NCBI GenBank assembly: GCA_902578445.1
Contig: CACHDC010000003.1
Coordinates: 1 to 64,000 of the forward strand
Source: an uncultured Synechococcaceae cyanobacterium
GTDB taxonomy: Bacteria > Cyanobacteriota > Cyanobacteriia > PCC-6307 > Cyanobiaceae
DNA length: 64,000 bases
Direction: 5' to 3'
The translations under genes and the position numbers were made by a program. The first letter of the stretch is position 1. The number at the start of each line of letters is the position of its first letter. Shown here piece after piece: positions 18,203-27,390 of this stretch. The notes beneath the pieces were generated by a model. The model was given only the letters and a program-made list of their open reading frames with translations. It made no database searches and was not told the origin of the DNA.

Positions 18203-20065
18203 ATGCCAATAAGACAGGACGATAATCAACCTAATAGACGTTTTGGAATTGTAAATATCATTCTAATTGGAGTGGGAGCATTACTTTTATTTAGTAGCCT
18301 TTTCCCTAATCAAAATATGCAAATTCCAAGGGTTCCCTACTCCCTATTCATAGATCAGGTTAATGATGGAGAGGTAAAGCGTGCATATATCACTCAAGAA
18401 CAAATCAGATATGAATTGAATGGAGCTGAAGAAGGGGCACCTTCAGTATTGGCGACTACTCCGATTTTTGATATGGACCTCCCACAAAGATTAGAAAATA
18501 AAGGGGTGGAATTCGCTGCTGCTCCCCCAAAGAAACCTAATTTCTTCTCAACTATTTTGAGTTGGGTAGTTCCTCCTTTAATTTTTATCCTTGTTTTACA
18601 ATTCTTTGCCAGAAGAAGTATGGGAGGAGGAGGAGCTCAAGGAGCTCTAAGTTTTACTAAAAGTAAAGCTAAAGTTTATGTACCTGATGATGAATCCAAA
18701 GTAACATTTGCAGATGTAGCAGGGGTCGATGAAGCTAAAGACGAACTGACAGAAATAGTTGATTTTTTAAAAAAACCAGAAAGATATACAGATATTGGTG
18801 CACGAATACCTAAAGGTGTACTCCTTGTGGGACCTCCAGGGACGGGTAAAACTCTTCTTTCAAAAGCAGTTGCGGGAGAAGCAGAAGTTCCTTTCTTTAT
18901 TATTTCAGGTTCTGAATTTGTTGAACTGTTTGTGGGTGCTGGTGCGGCAAGAGTGAGGGATTTATTTGAACAAGCAAAGAAAAAAGCGCCGTGTATAATT
19001 TTTATTGACGAATTAGACGCAATTGGTAAAAGTCGTTCTGGCTCAATGGGAGTTGTTGGAGGTAACGACGAGAGAGAACAAACTCTAAATCAGCTTCTTA
19101 CCGAAATGGATGGATTTGCCTCAACTGATAAGCCAGTTATAGTTCTTGCAGCTACAAACCAGCCAGAGGTTCTCGACGCGGCACTTTTAAGACCAGGAAG
19201 ATTTGACAGGCAGGTTTTAGTTGATAGACCAGATTTATCTGGCAGAAAAACCATACTTGAGATCTACACAAAAAAAGTTAAACTTGCGGATTCAATAGAT
19301 TTAGATTCCATTGCACAAGCCACTAGTGGATTTGCAGGAGCTGATTTAGCTAACATGGTAAATGAAGCTGCTTTACTTGCAGCAAGAGCTAAAAGAACAA
19401 GTGTAGAGCAACAGGATTTAAGTGAAGCGATTGAGAGAGTTGTAGCTGGTTTGGAAAAGAAAAGCCGTGTATTGCAAGATGATGAAAAGAAAGTCGTTGC
19501 ATACCATGAAGTAGGTCATGCAATTGTCGGTCATCTTATGCCTGGAGGTTCAAAAGTTGCAAAGATTTCGATTGTACCAAGAGGTATGAGTGCACTTGGT
19601 TACACTCTTCAATTGCCAACTGAAGAAAGATTCTTAAATTCAAAAGAAGAATTAAAAGGTCAAATAGCTACACTTCTAGGAGGAAGATCTGCTGAAGAGG
19701 TGGTTTTTGGAAAGATTACTACGGGAGCTTCAAATGATCTTCAAAGAGCAACCGATATAGCCGAACAAATGGTTGGCACATTTGGAATGAGTGAAATTCT
19801 TGGCCCACTTGCTTACGATAAACAAGGTGGTGGTCAGTTTTTAGGTAATGGTAATAATCCAAGGAGATCGGTTAGTGATGCTACTGCTCAAGCAATAGAT
19901 AAAGAAGTTCGAGATTTAGTTGACGATGCGCATGAAACTGCACTTAATATTTTGAGGAATAATTTACCTCTTCTAGAGTCGATTTCTCAAAAAATCCTCC
20001 AAGAAGAAGTTATTGAAGGGGAAGATCTTAAAAATCTCCTGGCAGAAAGTAAAATGCCAGCATAG
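18203..20065 (+). CDS. ftsH: ATP-dependent zinc metalloprotease FtsH (FtsH3-like)
   Basis: Membrane AAA protease for quality control of thylakoid and plasma-membrane proteins, including photosystem II repair in cyanobacteria. The 620 residues have membrane segments at about 15-33 and 116-135, Walker A GPPGTGKT at 210-217, Walker [33 protein letters not shown], and the zinc site HEVGH at 435-439. The N-terminal sequence resembles Synechocystis FtsH3 more than FtsH2, but this is recognition, not alignment. It has its own promoter. Confidence 0.96.
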   Translation: MPIRQDDNQPNRRFGIVNIILIGVGALLLFSSLFPNQNMQIPRVPYSLFIDQVNDGEVKRAYITQEQIRYELNGAEEGAPSVLATTPIFDMDLPQRLENKGVEFAAAPPKKPNFFSTILSWVVPPLIFILVLQFFARRSMGGGGAQGALSFTKSKAKVYVPDDESKVTFADVAGVDEAKDELTEIVDFLKKPERYTDIGARIPKGVLLVGPPGTGKTLLSKAVAGEAEVPFFIISGSEFVELFVGAGAARVRDLFEQAKKKAPCIIFIDELDAIGKSRSGSMGVVGGNDEREQTLNQLLTEMDGFASTDKPVIVLAATNQPEVLDAALLRPGRFDRQVLVDRPDLSGRKTILEIYTKKVKLADSIDLDSIAQATSGFAGADLANMVNEAALLAARAKRTSVEQQDLSEAIERVVAGLEKKSRVLQDDEKKVVAYHEVGHAIVGHLMPGGSKVAKISIVPRGMSALGYTLQLPTEERFLNSKEELKGQIATLLGGRSAEEVVFGKITTGASNDLQRATDIAEQMVGTFGMSEILGPLAYDKQGGGQFLGNGNNPRRSVSDATAQAIDKEVRDLVDDAHETALNILRNNLPLLESISQKILQEEVIEGEDLKNLLAESKMPA

Positions 20066-20093
20066 TAGAATCTTGATCTAACTATAAATTTTC

Positions 20094-21020
20094 ATGCTAA
20101 AACCAAATAGGCTTGCTAATAATAATTTCCTATCAAGCTTGGATTTATCAACCGATGAGGTTTTACATATTTTAGATCTTGCAAACAATTTTAAAATTAA
20201 AAAATTAAATATTGATCTTGGCAATAAAGTTTTAGGATTAATTTTTGATAAGTCATCAACACGCACAAGAGTAAGTTTTCAAGTTGCGATGAATAGACTT
20301 GGTGGAACCACTATTGACCTGAATCCCACAACATCACAAATAGGAAGAGGTGAGCCAATTAAAGATACTGCAAGAGTTTTAAGTAGATATTGTGATGTTA
20401 TCGCAATTAGGACATTTGATCATTTTGATTTAGAAGAATATGCAAAGTGGTCTACAAAGCCAGTTATTAACGCTCTTACAGATTTAGAACATCCATGCCA
20501 GGCTTTAGCTGATTTCTTAACGATTAGGGAGGAATTTAATGATTTTGAAGATGTAGTTTTGACATTTATTGGAGACGGTAATAACGTCGCAAATTCTCTT
20601 ATTTTATGTGGTGCGTTATTAGGGGTAGAAGTTAGAATTGCATGTCCTAAAGGTTATGAACCTAACTCTTTAGTGATCGAAAAAGCATATCAAATATATA
20701 AAAATAAGAATTTATTGAAAATTACTAATGACCCCAATACTGCTGTTTTAGGATCAAATGTTCTTTATACGGATGTTTGGTCGTCTATGGGTGAAGAAAA
20801 TAAAAAGGAAGAGAAAGATAAATTTTTTAATGGTTTCTCTATTGACAGTGATTTAGTTAGTAAGGCTGATAAAGATGCAATTATTCTTCACTGCCTTCCT
20901 GCGTATAGATCCAAAGAGATAACTGATGAAATATTTGAAAGTCACAAAAGTAGAATTTTTGATCAAGCAGAAAATAGATTGCATGCTCAACAAGCACTTT
21001 TATCCTGCCTTCTCCACTAG
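20094..21020 (+). CDS. argF: Ornithine carbamoyltransferase
   Basis: Makes citrulline from ornithine and carbamoyl phosphate in arginine synthesis. The 308 residues contain the carbamoyl-phosphate loop SSTRTR (54-59), HPCQALAD near 132, DGNNVANSL near 155, DVWSSMGEE near 225 and HCLPAYR near 264. ATG start 28 bases after ftsH; lexA follows. Confidence 0.96.
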   Translation: MLKPNRLANNNFLSSLDLSTDEVLHILDLANNFKIKKLNIDLGNKVLGLIFDKSSTRTRVSFQVAMNRLGGTTIDLNPTTSQIGRGEPIKDTARVLSRYCDVIAIRTFDHFDLEEYAKWSTKPVINALTDLEHPCQALADFLTIREEFNDFEDVVLTFIGDGNNVANSLILCGALLGVEVRIACPKGYEPNSLVIEKAYQIYKNKNLLKITNDPNTAVLGSNVLYTDVWSSMGEENKKEEKDKFFNGFSIDSDLVSKADKDAIILHCLPAYRSKEITDEIFESHKSRIFDQAENRLHAQQALLSCLLH

Positions 21021-21047
21021 AAATACTTGCTAACTAGCTAAATAAGA

Positions 21048-21076
21048 GGTACAAATGTATTAGAGTACATTTGTTT
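21048..21076. promoter_or_regulatory. Probable LexA operator overlapping the lexA start region
   Basis: Two copies of a GTAC-x4-GT pattern lie in tandem (21048-21060 and 21064-21076), and within them is a perfect 9-bp inverted repeat ACAAATGTA/TACATTTGT (21051-21059 and 21066-21074, 6-base spacer). Each half resembles the published cyanobacterial SOS-box consensus RGTACNNNDGTWCB with one or two mismatches. The site ends one base before the lexA ATG, so binding would block transcription or translation start. Confidence 0.55.
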
Positions 21077-21077
21077 C

Positions 21078-21695
21078 ATGGAAACTTCTTCGGGTGGCGA
21101 TCTTACCCAAGCTCAAAATGAGCTTTATGGATGGATAAAAGATTATATGAAAAACTTTCAACATAGTCCTTCAATTAGGCAGATGATGCAAGCTATGGGA
21201 TTAAAATCTCCTGCTCCAATTCAAAGTCGCCTAAAGCATTTGCAAGAAAAGGGATACATATCATGGCAAGAAGGTAAGGCTAGAACGATGCAAATAGTTG
21301 ATGAAATTATTGAAGGAGTACCTATTTTGGGTTCAGTGGCAGCTGGGGGCTTAATTGAAACTTATTCTGATGTTAGTGAAAATCTAGATATTTCTGACAT
21401 TCTTAAAAAGAAAGATATTTTTGCTCTTACAGTAAATGGAGACTCAATGATTGATGCCTGTATTGCTAATGGAGATATGGTATTGATGGAGCCAATAAGA
21501 GATTCATACTCACTTAGGAATGGAACTATTGTTAGTGCAATGGTTCCAGGTTTAGGGACTACTTTAAAATATTTTTTTAAGAGGCAAGGTAAAATTTTTC
21601 TAGAGGCTGCGAATCCAGCATACGAGCCAATAGAATTAAATTTAGATGAAGTTGTTTTCCAAGGGAAACTTCTAGCAGTTTGGAGAAAAGTTTAA
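21078..21695 (+). CDS. lexA: LexA repressor (S24 family)
   Basis: SOS-type repressor with self-cleavage. The 205 residues have an N-terminal winged helix (about 10-70) and a C-terminal peptidase domain with the cleavage bond A89-G90 in GSVAAGGLIE, the nucleophile S123 in NGDSMID, and the base K164 in GTTLKYF; all catalytic parts are present. In some cyanobacteria LexA regulates carbon or redox genes rather than SOS, so the regulon is open. It marks the right edge of the housekeeping block. Confidence 0.94.
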   Translation: METSSGGDLTQAQNELYGWIKDYMKNFQHSPSIRQMMQAMGLKSPAPIQSRLKHLQEKGYISWQEGKARTMQIVDEIIEGVPILGSVAAGGLIETYSDVSENLDISDILKKKDIFALTVNGDSMIDACIANGDMVLMEPIRDSYSLRNGTIVSAMVPGLGTTLKYFFKRQGKIFLEAANPAYEPIELNLDEVVFQGKLLAVWRKV

Positions 21696-21711
21696 ATTTA
21701 TTTCTTAATTT

Positions 21712-21727
21712 ATTAATTTAAATTAAT
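21712..21727. terminator. Weak AT-only palindrome between convergent genes
   Basis: A perfect 16-bp palindrome made only of A and T (ATTAATTTAAATTAAT) lies in the 54-base gap between the convergent lexA and Wzz-like genes. It could form a weak hairpin, but with no G or C it may not terminate efficiently. Low confidence. Confidence 0.25.
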
Positions 21728-21749
21728 TAAAAATAACGCCTTATTTTTA

Positions 21750-23546
21750 TTAATTCACTAACTCAGTTAATAGTATAATTCCTTTAAAAATAACTTTATT
21801 AAATTCTGATCTTTTCTTTATGTTTAAAATTTCTTGGTAATTGATTTTACCTAAAGTAGTTAATAGAAAAAAAGAACCTTTTGAATTTACTTTTGAAAAA
21901 TCATCAGAAATAAATTCTATATCTTTTTCAAGATCTAATGATTTGGAAAAGTAATTCTTTAAATCTTCTAGGAAATCAGATACTATTTCTGATGATAAAA
22001 ATATATTTAATTTATCTTTAGACTCCTTCTTTATCTCATTAATTTGTAATTCATTGGGAGATTCTTTAATCTCTCCCTCTTCATAAATCAGTCTTTTTAA
22101 AATTGGTAGGCCAAATAAATTTTCTAATTCTTCTTCTTCAAAAATGATTTGCGAACGTTTTTCTTTGTATATAGATATTGCCAATCCTAAAATAAGTCCG
22201 ATAAAAGATCCAGTTAATGCTATTCTTCTTCTATTAGGTGAAACAGGAATAGTTTTTAAAGTAGGATTAGTAATTAATTTCCAAGGATCCACTTGTCTTG
22301 CAGCTCTTAATTCAACTGATCTCAATTTATTCTCCAATTCAATTAAAGTTCTCTCATCTCTCTCAGCTTCTCTCATCAACTCTTTACCTTTTATAGTTGT
22401 TCCTTTTGGTCTTTTTACTGATTCCATTATTCCTTGTGCTGCAAGTTTACGTGCCTTAAGGTAACCTATTGATCTTTCTTTTAATAGTTTTATATATAAA
22501 TCTCTTTTCTCAAGTACTCTTGTAATGCTTATGTCATCAGGCATGTATTTTGATCTTAATTCTATAAGTTCAGTTTCAATATTTTCTAAGATTTGAGGTA
22601 AACCTAATCTTAATAAAGAAGGAACAGTTGATCCAAGATATTGAAGATCTTCAACTTCGGTTAATTGTTCAATTTTTTTTATTTGAAAATCTATATTCTT
22701 AATTTCGTTCGCAGCACTTACCCTAATGCTCTCTATAGAATTGGTCCTAATGTTTGATGAATCAGAAGGAGTTCGAAAATTGTTTATATATTGATCAAAT
22801 TTTCTGGAATTAAAATTACCCAATTGAGGAGATATGCTACCTATTTGTGGGACTAAATTTCCTAAGGTTTCACTATTATTTAAGTTTCCTTGAAGATCTG
22901 AAAAAGTAAGGTCATTTTCGATAGCATATGAGACTGCTTTTTTTATTGAATCATTACTTTTTTGCTTAAATAATTTTATTTGACTCTTGATATACTCTTT
23001 TGCTATTTCATTGCTTCTTCTGGCACTTTTGCCAGAATAGTCTTGATAGGCAGAGGAAATTTTTTTTAAAACTGGAATAATTAAATCTTTTTCTTCATCA
23101 ATGTAAGAGATATTCAATATTGAGGTTTTTTTTCTTAATTTGATATTTAGATTTTTTGATCTCCAAGTTGAAAAGATGAGATCCTTTGATTTCTTTTTTT
23201 GTACCTCTTCAAATATCGGCATCAACACAGAGGGACTCTCTAAGATACCTACTTCTGTATTTAGAGATTGATTTTGTTCTGAAACAATGCCAGTTATTCC
23301 AAAATCCTGAATTGCACCAATAAGCGAAGATCTTGTCGGGCTTGAAGCTGGTTGATTTTTGCTTAAAACAATTTCAAATTGTCCTTGCCAAACTCTCTTT
23401 TTTGTTAATCCATAAACACAAGAAATTACAAATGAGATAAAAGTAATAAAAATAATGAAATTCTTATTTCTTAAAATAAGATTATATATTTTTTTAAGAT
23501 CTAATTCCTCTAAATTACTATCACTATTAGGATCAAAATTTTTCAT
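21750..23546 (-). CDS. Wzz/GumC-type polysaccharide co-polymerase with a kinase-like remnant
   Basis: Inner-membrane regulator of polysaccharide chain length and export. The 598 residues have membrane segments at about 29-48 and 440-458, with a long periplasmic part between them containing coiled-coil stretches (about 270-400) and the PxxP-type VSPNRRR just before the second segment, as in GNVR/Wzz proteins. Cytoplasmic residues 470-598 look like a worn BY-kinase domain: there is a FFLLTTLGKINYQEI strand-helix and a final GIILL strand, but no Walker A or tyrosine tail. It lies 4 bases after the Wza-like gene on the same strand. Confidence 0.85.
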   Translation of the reverse strand: MKNFDPNSDSNLEELDLKKIYNLILRNKNFIIFITFISFVISCVYGLTKKRVWQGQFEIVLSKNQPASSPTRSSLIGAIQDFGITGIVSEQNQSLNTEVGILESPSVLMPIFEEVQKKKSKDLIFSTWRSKNLNIKLRKKTSILNISYIDEEKDLIIPVLKKISSAYQDYSGKSARRSNEIAKEYIKSQIKLFKQKSNDSIKKAVSYAIENDLTFSDLQGNLNNSETLGNLVPQIGSISPQLGNFNSRKFDQYINNFRTPSDSSNIRTNSIESIRVSAANEIKNIDFQIKKIEQLTEVEDLQYLGSTVPSLLRLGLPQILENIETELIELRSKYMPDDISITRVLEKRDLYIKLLKERSIGYLKARKLAAQGIMESVKRPKGTTIKGKELMREAERDERTLIELENKLRSVELRAARQVDPWKLITNPTLKTIPVSPNRRRIALTGSFIGLILGLAISIYKEKRSQIIFEEEELENLFGLPILKRLIYEEGEIKESPNELQINEIKKESKDKLNIFLSSEIVSDFLEDLKNYFSKSLDLEKDIEFISDDFSKVNSKGSFFLLTTLGKINYQEILNIKKRSEFNKVIFKGIILLTELVN

Positions 23547-23550
23547 TAAT

Positions 23551-24831
23551 TTAATCGTTTACAGCCTTAATAAGTGAATATGTAGTAAATATGCCTGTAA
23601 ATGGAGCAGTAAATTCATTAATTATATCATTAGTTATTGATAGAGCAGAATCTCCAATAATAATTACATCCCCACTACTTAGATAAGGGTTTTTATAGCT
23701 GCCTCTCTTATGTTTTCTGTTATATCTAAATGTTCTTTTATCAAGTGTTCCATTATTGTTAAAACTTACGTAACGCACTGGTCCTTTTAATAGCTTAGTT
23801 CCTCCTGCTAAGTCTATGGCATCGTTTAATGTACTATCTCTAAAAACCCTAGTGAGGCCTGGATTATTTACTCTGCCTGCAACTAGTATGTTTATTGAAG
23901 CTGGATTTATTTTAGCTTTAATCGCTCTTGTTAAAATTAAACCATTGGGCTTCTCTAGCCTGCTTAGATTAATTATGTCCCCATCATAAATCCTAATATT
24001 TTGAGAGTCATCAGTACTATAAAAAAGTCCCTCTAAATTTAAAGTAGTTTTCATTTTCCCTCCACCCTCAGAAATATTGTTTCTTCTAACGATCTCAACA
24101 GATTTTAAATCAGAATATTCAGTTAATCCACCACTTTCCCTTATAGCATCAATAACAGTAGGAAAATAATAATTTGTGGTACTTCGATATTGCATTAGAT
24201 TATATTCAGGATTCATTGGGCTATTATTATTAAGATTATTCTCTCCCAGTAGCTGAATTAGATTTGGATCAATCTCTTGATTTATATTAGGAGTATCTTG
24301 AGGTATCTCAATAGGGGCAAAGTTAAGTTCTTGATCTTGGTTTTGTAATGACATTGATCCTTGAAGTGTTTTAACTCCTGGATTTGCTACTTCTCCATTA
24401 ACTAAAATTTTTATTGGCCTATAAGATGTTACTTCAACTTCAACATTAGGAAATTTAACGAACTCTTTATATCTTTGATCAAGAAGATTGTTTAATTCTT
24501 TAATTGATAAACCTTCAACAAAAATTCTGCTTGTCCTGGGAAGATAAATAGTTCCTTCTCCATCAACTGTTACTAAAGAAAGTAATTCTGGATATTCTCT
24601 TGATATAGATATTCTTAAAGTATCTCCTGATCCAATAATATAATCATTTTGTGGGATTTTTTTAAAGTAATTAGTATCTAAGCTATTTGCTTTATATTTA
24701 AAATCAATAGTATTTTTTTCAGCAGTATTTGTTTCGGATAATAAAGGAGTAATTGAAATACTATTTAAAGATAATGTTGAAATTATCAAATAATGGATAA
24801 CTTTTTTCAGTTTGCTGAATATTAACTCCAA
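23551..24831 (-). CDS. Wza-type polysaccharide export outer-membrane protein
   Basis: Outer-membrane or periplasmic channel of a capsule/EPS exporter. The 426 residues have an N-terminal hydrophobic signal (about 12-33), a poly-export domain starting IIGSGDTLRISI (about 65-76) with GTIYLPRTSRIFVEGLS, and SLBB-like segments with VNGEVANPGV (about 137-146) and VAGRVNNPGL (about 314-323). No lipobox cysteine is visible after the signal, unlike E. coli Wza. The start is TTG at 24831. It heads the island and is paired with the Wzz-like gene. Confidence 0.87.
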   Translation of the reverse strand: MELIFSKLKKVIHYLIISTLSLNSISITPLLSETNTAEKNTIDFKYKANSLDTNYFKKIPQNDYIIGSGDTLRISISREYPELLSLVTVDGEGTIYLPRTSRIFVEGLSIKELNNLLDQRYKEFVKFPNVEVEVTSYRPIKILVNGEVANPGVKTLQGSMSLQNQDQELNFAPIEIPQDTPNINQEIDPNLIQLLGENNLNNNSPMNPEYNLMQYRSTTNYYFPTVIDAIRESGGLTEYSDLKSVEIVRRNNISEGGGKMKTTLNLEGLFYSTDDSQNIRIYDGDIINLSRLEKPNGLILTRAIKAKINPASINILVAGRVNNPGLTRVFRDSTLNDAIDLAGGTKLLKGPVRYVSFNNNGTLDKRTFRYNRKHKRGSYKNPYLSSGDVIIIGDSALSITNDIINEFTAPFTGIFTTYSLIKAVND

Positions 24832-24961
24832 ATTATTATAGTAAATATCAAGTGAAAAGTAAATTTATTAATTAGTTAAATATATCTTAAAATAAGACTA
24901 TAAATAGGTTTCTCAAAAAGCTATTCTTTCTTATAATATCTTTTTGACTATGAACTTTAAT

Positions 24962-26089
24962 TTAAGAATTCTTATAATTAGATAAAGTATATTTTTTATA
25001 TAATTTTTTAAATGGAATCACAAAGTAACAAACTAGAGGATGATATTTATTGTATTCGCTAGTTGGATCGCCATAACCCTTAATATCTTGAAGGTGTTCT
25101 TCCCCTAAATAAGTGCCAAAAATTCTATCCCAAAAAGAGAAGATTGTTCCGAAGTTCGATTCAAAATGATCAGGATTATTTGAATGATGAAGCCAGTGAA
25201 GTGCAGGACTTAAAAACACATAAGAAATCGGCTTAGGAAATATTATTCTTGTGGACCCATGACCCAAATGTATAAACATTTGAAGAATAACATTATAAAT
25301 AATGTAAAAAGTATAAATAGACCAATTGCCTTGGGAAAGTGACTTTGTAACCAAAATAATTGATAAAACTCTAAAGGGTAATATGGGAGCTTCAACAGTG
25401 AAAGTCTCTAATAGACCATTTCTGTAAAAACTAAACATGGTCATTTCTGTCGCTGAATGATGGAATTCATGCAATTCCCAGAAAAATTTATGAGATAAAC
25501 GATGGGAAAAATAGCTTACACAATCTCCCAATAAAATAGAAAAAATGAATATTAAAAAAAGATTATTATTTATAAATGAATAAGGTAAGATTTTATTTAA
25601 AACTTGATTCAAATAATCATTATAAGAATTGTAATAATTAGCAATTCCTAAAGTCCCAACCAAAGTGATAAAAGGAAGTTTACTCTGAAAAATTGATAAT
25701 AAAAAGTACCAAATATCAGCGAACTTCCATCCGTGAGATTTTCTTAATCTATAAAAACTAGTATTTTTTAAAATGCTTGTTTTATCAGTTTGGGAATTTC
25801 TTATAATCTCAACTAAGCTAACACTGAGAAATGGAAAAAGTATAAAAAATAACTTTACAGGGTATTTGAATAGAGTAGAAATTGTCTTTTTTATAAAATC
25901 GAAATTTTGCTCGTAAATATAATTAAAATTGTTAGGTAAATAATTTTTTGTGATCCAAATAGAATGGATGCATAAAAATAAAACTAAAAGAATCAAAGCA
26001 ATATTATTAATATTTAATCCTTTTTTATAAAATATATTTTTAGGTTTTAATTCTTTCAAATTTTTAGCCTTTTTAAAGTTATTTTCCAT
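24962..26089 (-). CDS. Fatty acid hydroxylase / sterol desaturase family membrane protein (copy 1)
   Basis: Diiron membrane oxygenase family acting on lipids or carotenoids. The 375 residues have several hydrophobic helices and the histidine clusters HRLSH (196-200), HEFHH (207-211), HLGHG (near 273) and HWLHH (near 298), so the metal site looks intact. It is a tandem paralogue of the next gene, sharing blocks such as IFPKPISYVFLSP and HWLHHSNNP. The substrate is unknown; the position beside surface-polysaccharide genes suggests envelope-lipid modification. Confidence 0.83.
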   Translation of the reverse strand: MENNFKKAKNLKELKPKNIFYKKGLNINNIALILLVLFLCIHSIWITKNYLPNNFNYIYEQNFDFIKKTISTLFKYPVKLFFILFPFLSVSLVEIIRNSQTDKTSILKNTSFYRLRKSHGWKFADIWYFLLSIFQSKLPFITLVGTLGIANYYNSYNDYLNQVLNKILPYSFINNNLFLIFIFSILLGDCVSYFSHRLSHKFFWELHEFHHSATEMTMFSFYRNGLLETFTVEAPILPFRVLSIILVTKSLSQGNWSIYTFYIIYNVILQMFIHLGHGSTRIIFPKPISYVFLSPALHWLHHSNNPDHFESNFGTIFSFWDRIFGTYLGEEHLQDIKGYGDPTSEYNKYHPLVCYFVIPFKKLYKKYTLSNYKNS

Positions 26090-26109
26090 AATTCTATGAT
26101 TTATTATTT

Positions 26110-27231
26110 TTAACTATTAAATAAAATTGGGTAAAATAATTTTCTGATTTTTGTAAAAAGCTTTTTTAATGGCAATATATAATATGAAAAAAAAGGATTG
26201 AATTTATTGTAATCACTATTATCGACTCCAAAGAACTTTATTTCATTGAGGTGACTCTCATCCATATAAGTTCCGAATAGTTTATCCCATATGCAAAGAA
26301 CTCTTCCAAAGTTTTTATTAAAATGTTTTGGATTGTTTGAATGATGTAGCCAATGTAAACTAGGGCTAAGAAATATATACGAAATAGGTTTAGGGAAGAT
26401 TAGTTTCAAGGAACTATGACCAACATATCCAAAAAGTTCACCAGCTATTCCAAAGATAGTCCAAAGAGTGAAAATAACCCATTGACCTTGCTCAATTGAA
26501 TTGTTTATAACTACAACTGCTAATAACATAATTGGGAGGGTAAATAAACTTTTCAAAGCACCTTCTAGAATACTGCCCCTGTTTACATTTAAAATTGTCA
26601 TCTCAGTGGCAGAGTGATGAAACTCATGAAGTTCCCATAAAAAACTGTGAGATATTCTATGAGATAAGTATTCTCCAAATTCAAATAGTAATAAGGCAAG
26701 AATAAAAACGATATATGTCCCTAATCCTTTAGAAAAAATTTCATTAGGAATTAAATTTTTGTAGATAGAATTTAATTGATCGCTAAAACCCCCTGAAATT
26801 CTCGCAATTCCGAGTGTCCCAATTACATTTAAATATCTAAGTTTGAATCCAAATTGAGATAATAAAAAATAAATTAGATCTGCATATTTTCCTCCCTTTG
26901 AATGAAAAATTCTAGCGAGACTTAATTTTCTTAAATTGTGTGATTTAGAAAATTCAAAGATACTTATGACAAGAAATATCCATGTAATTGAAAGAACTTT
27001 TATAAAATTCAATTTGAAAAGACTTAACATTTCTGCAAAGTCATTAATACTTTGATTTAGGTCTGTTTGAAAAATAATCTCATTAGGAATAACGTCCTTA
27101 GTCATCCAAATAACTCTTGGAATTATCGCAAGACATAGAATTATATAAGCAATTTTGCTCCTTCTTAAATTTAAAACATATTTAAAATAGGTTAATGAAT
27201 TATCAATATTTTCTTTGATATAACTATTCAT
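26110..27231 (-). CDS. Fatty acid hydroxylase / sterol desaturase family membrane protein (copy 2)
   Basis: 373 residues, same architecture as copy 1: hydrophobic N-terminal half, histidine clusters HRISH, HEFHH, a HSS-type site and HWLHH, and the closing FGTYMDESHL segment. The two copies lie 20 bases apart on the same strand and have diverged considerably outside the metal-binding blocks, which suggests an old tandem duplication with distinct substrates. Divergent from the GMC-like oxidoreductase, 159 bases away. Confidence 0.83.
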   Translation of the reverse strand: MNSYIKENIDNSLTYFKYVLNLRRSKIAYIILCLAIIPRVIWMTKDVIPNEIIFQTDLNQSINDFAEMLSLFKLNFIKVLSITWIFLVISIFEFSKSHNLRKLSLARIFHSKGGKYADLIYFLLSQFGFKLRYLNVIGTLGIARISGGFSDQLNSIYKNLIPNEIFSKGLGTYIVFILALLLFEFGEYLSHRISHSFLWELHEFHHSATEMTILNVNRGSILEGALKSLFTLPIMLLAVVVINNSIEQGQWVIFTLWTIFGIAGELFGYVGHSSLKLIFPKPISYIFLSPSLHWLHHSNNPKHFNKNFGRVLCIWDKLFGTYMDESHLNEIKFFGVDNSDYNKFNPFFSYYILPLKKLFTKIRKLFYPILFNS

Positions 27232-27390
27232 TACTAGTTATTATATTTATGCATGTATTATATATATTTATAAATAAAAATGAAGTTAAATGGGATTATA
27301 TATTTTGATAAAAATATTAAAATTTTTTATAAAAATTCCTTGTTGAGATAATTATTATTGAATATCTTTAGAAAAACTATAAACAATTAA

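Noticed and set aside
22144-22464. 106-codon frame on the + strand inside the Wzz-like gene
   Set aside because: Shadow of a well-supported minus-strand gene; no independent signal.
24962-27231. Tandem paralogues as a possible assembly duplication
   Set aside because: The two genes differ throughout outside the histidine blocks, so they are old paralogues and not an artefact.
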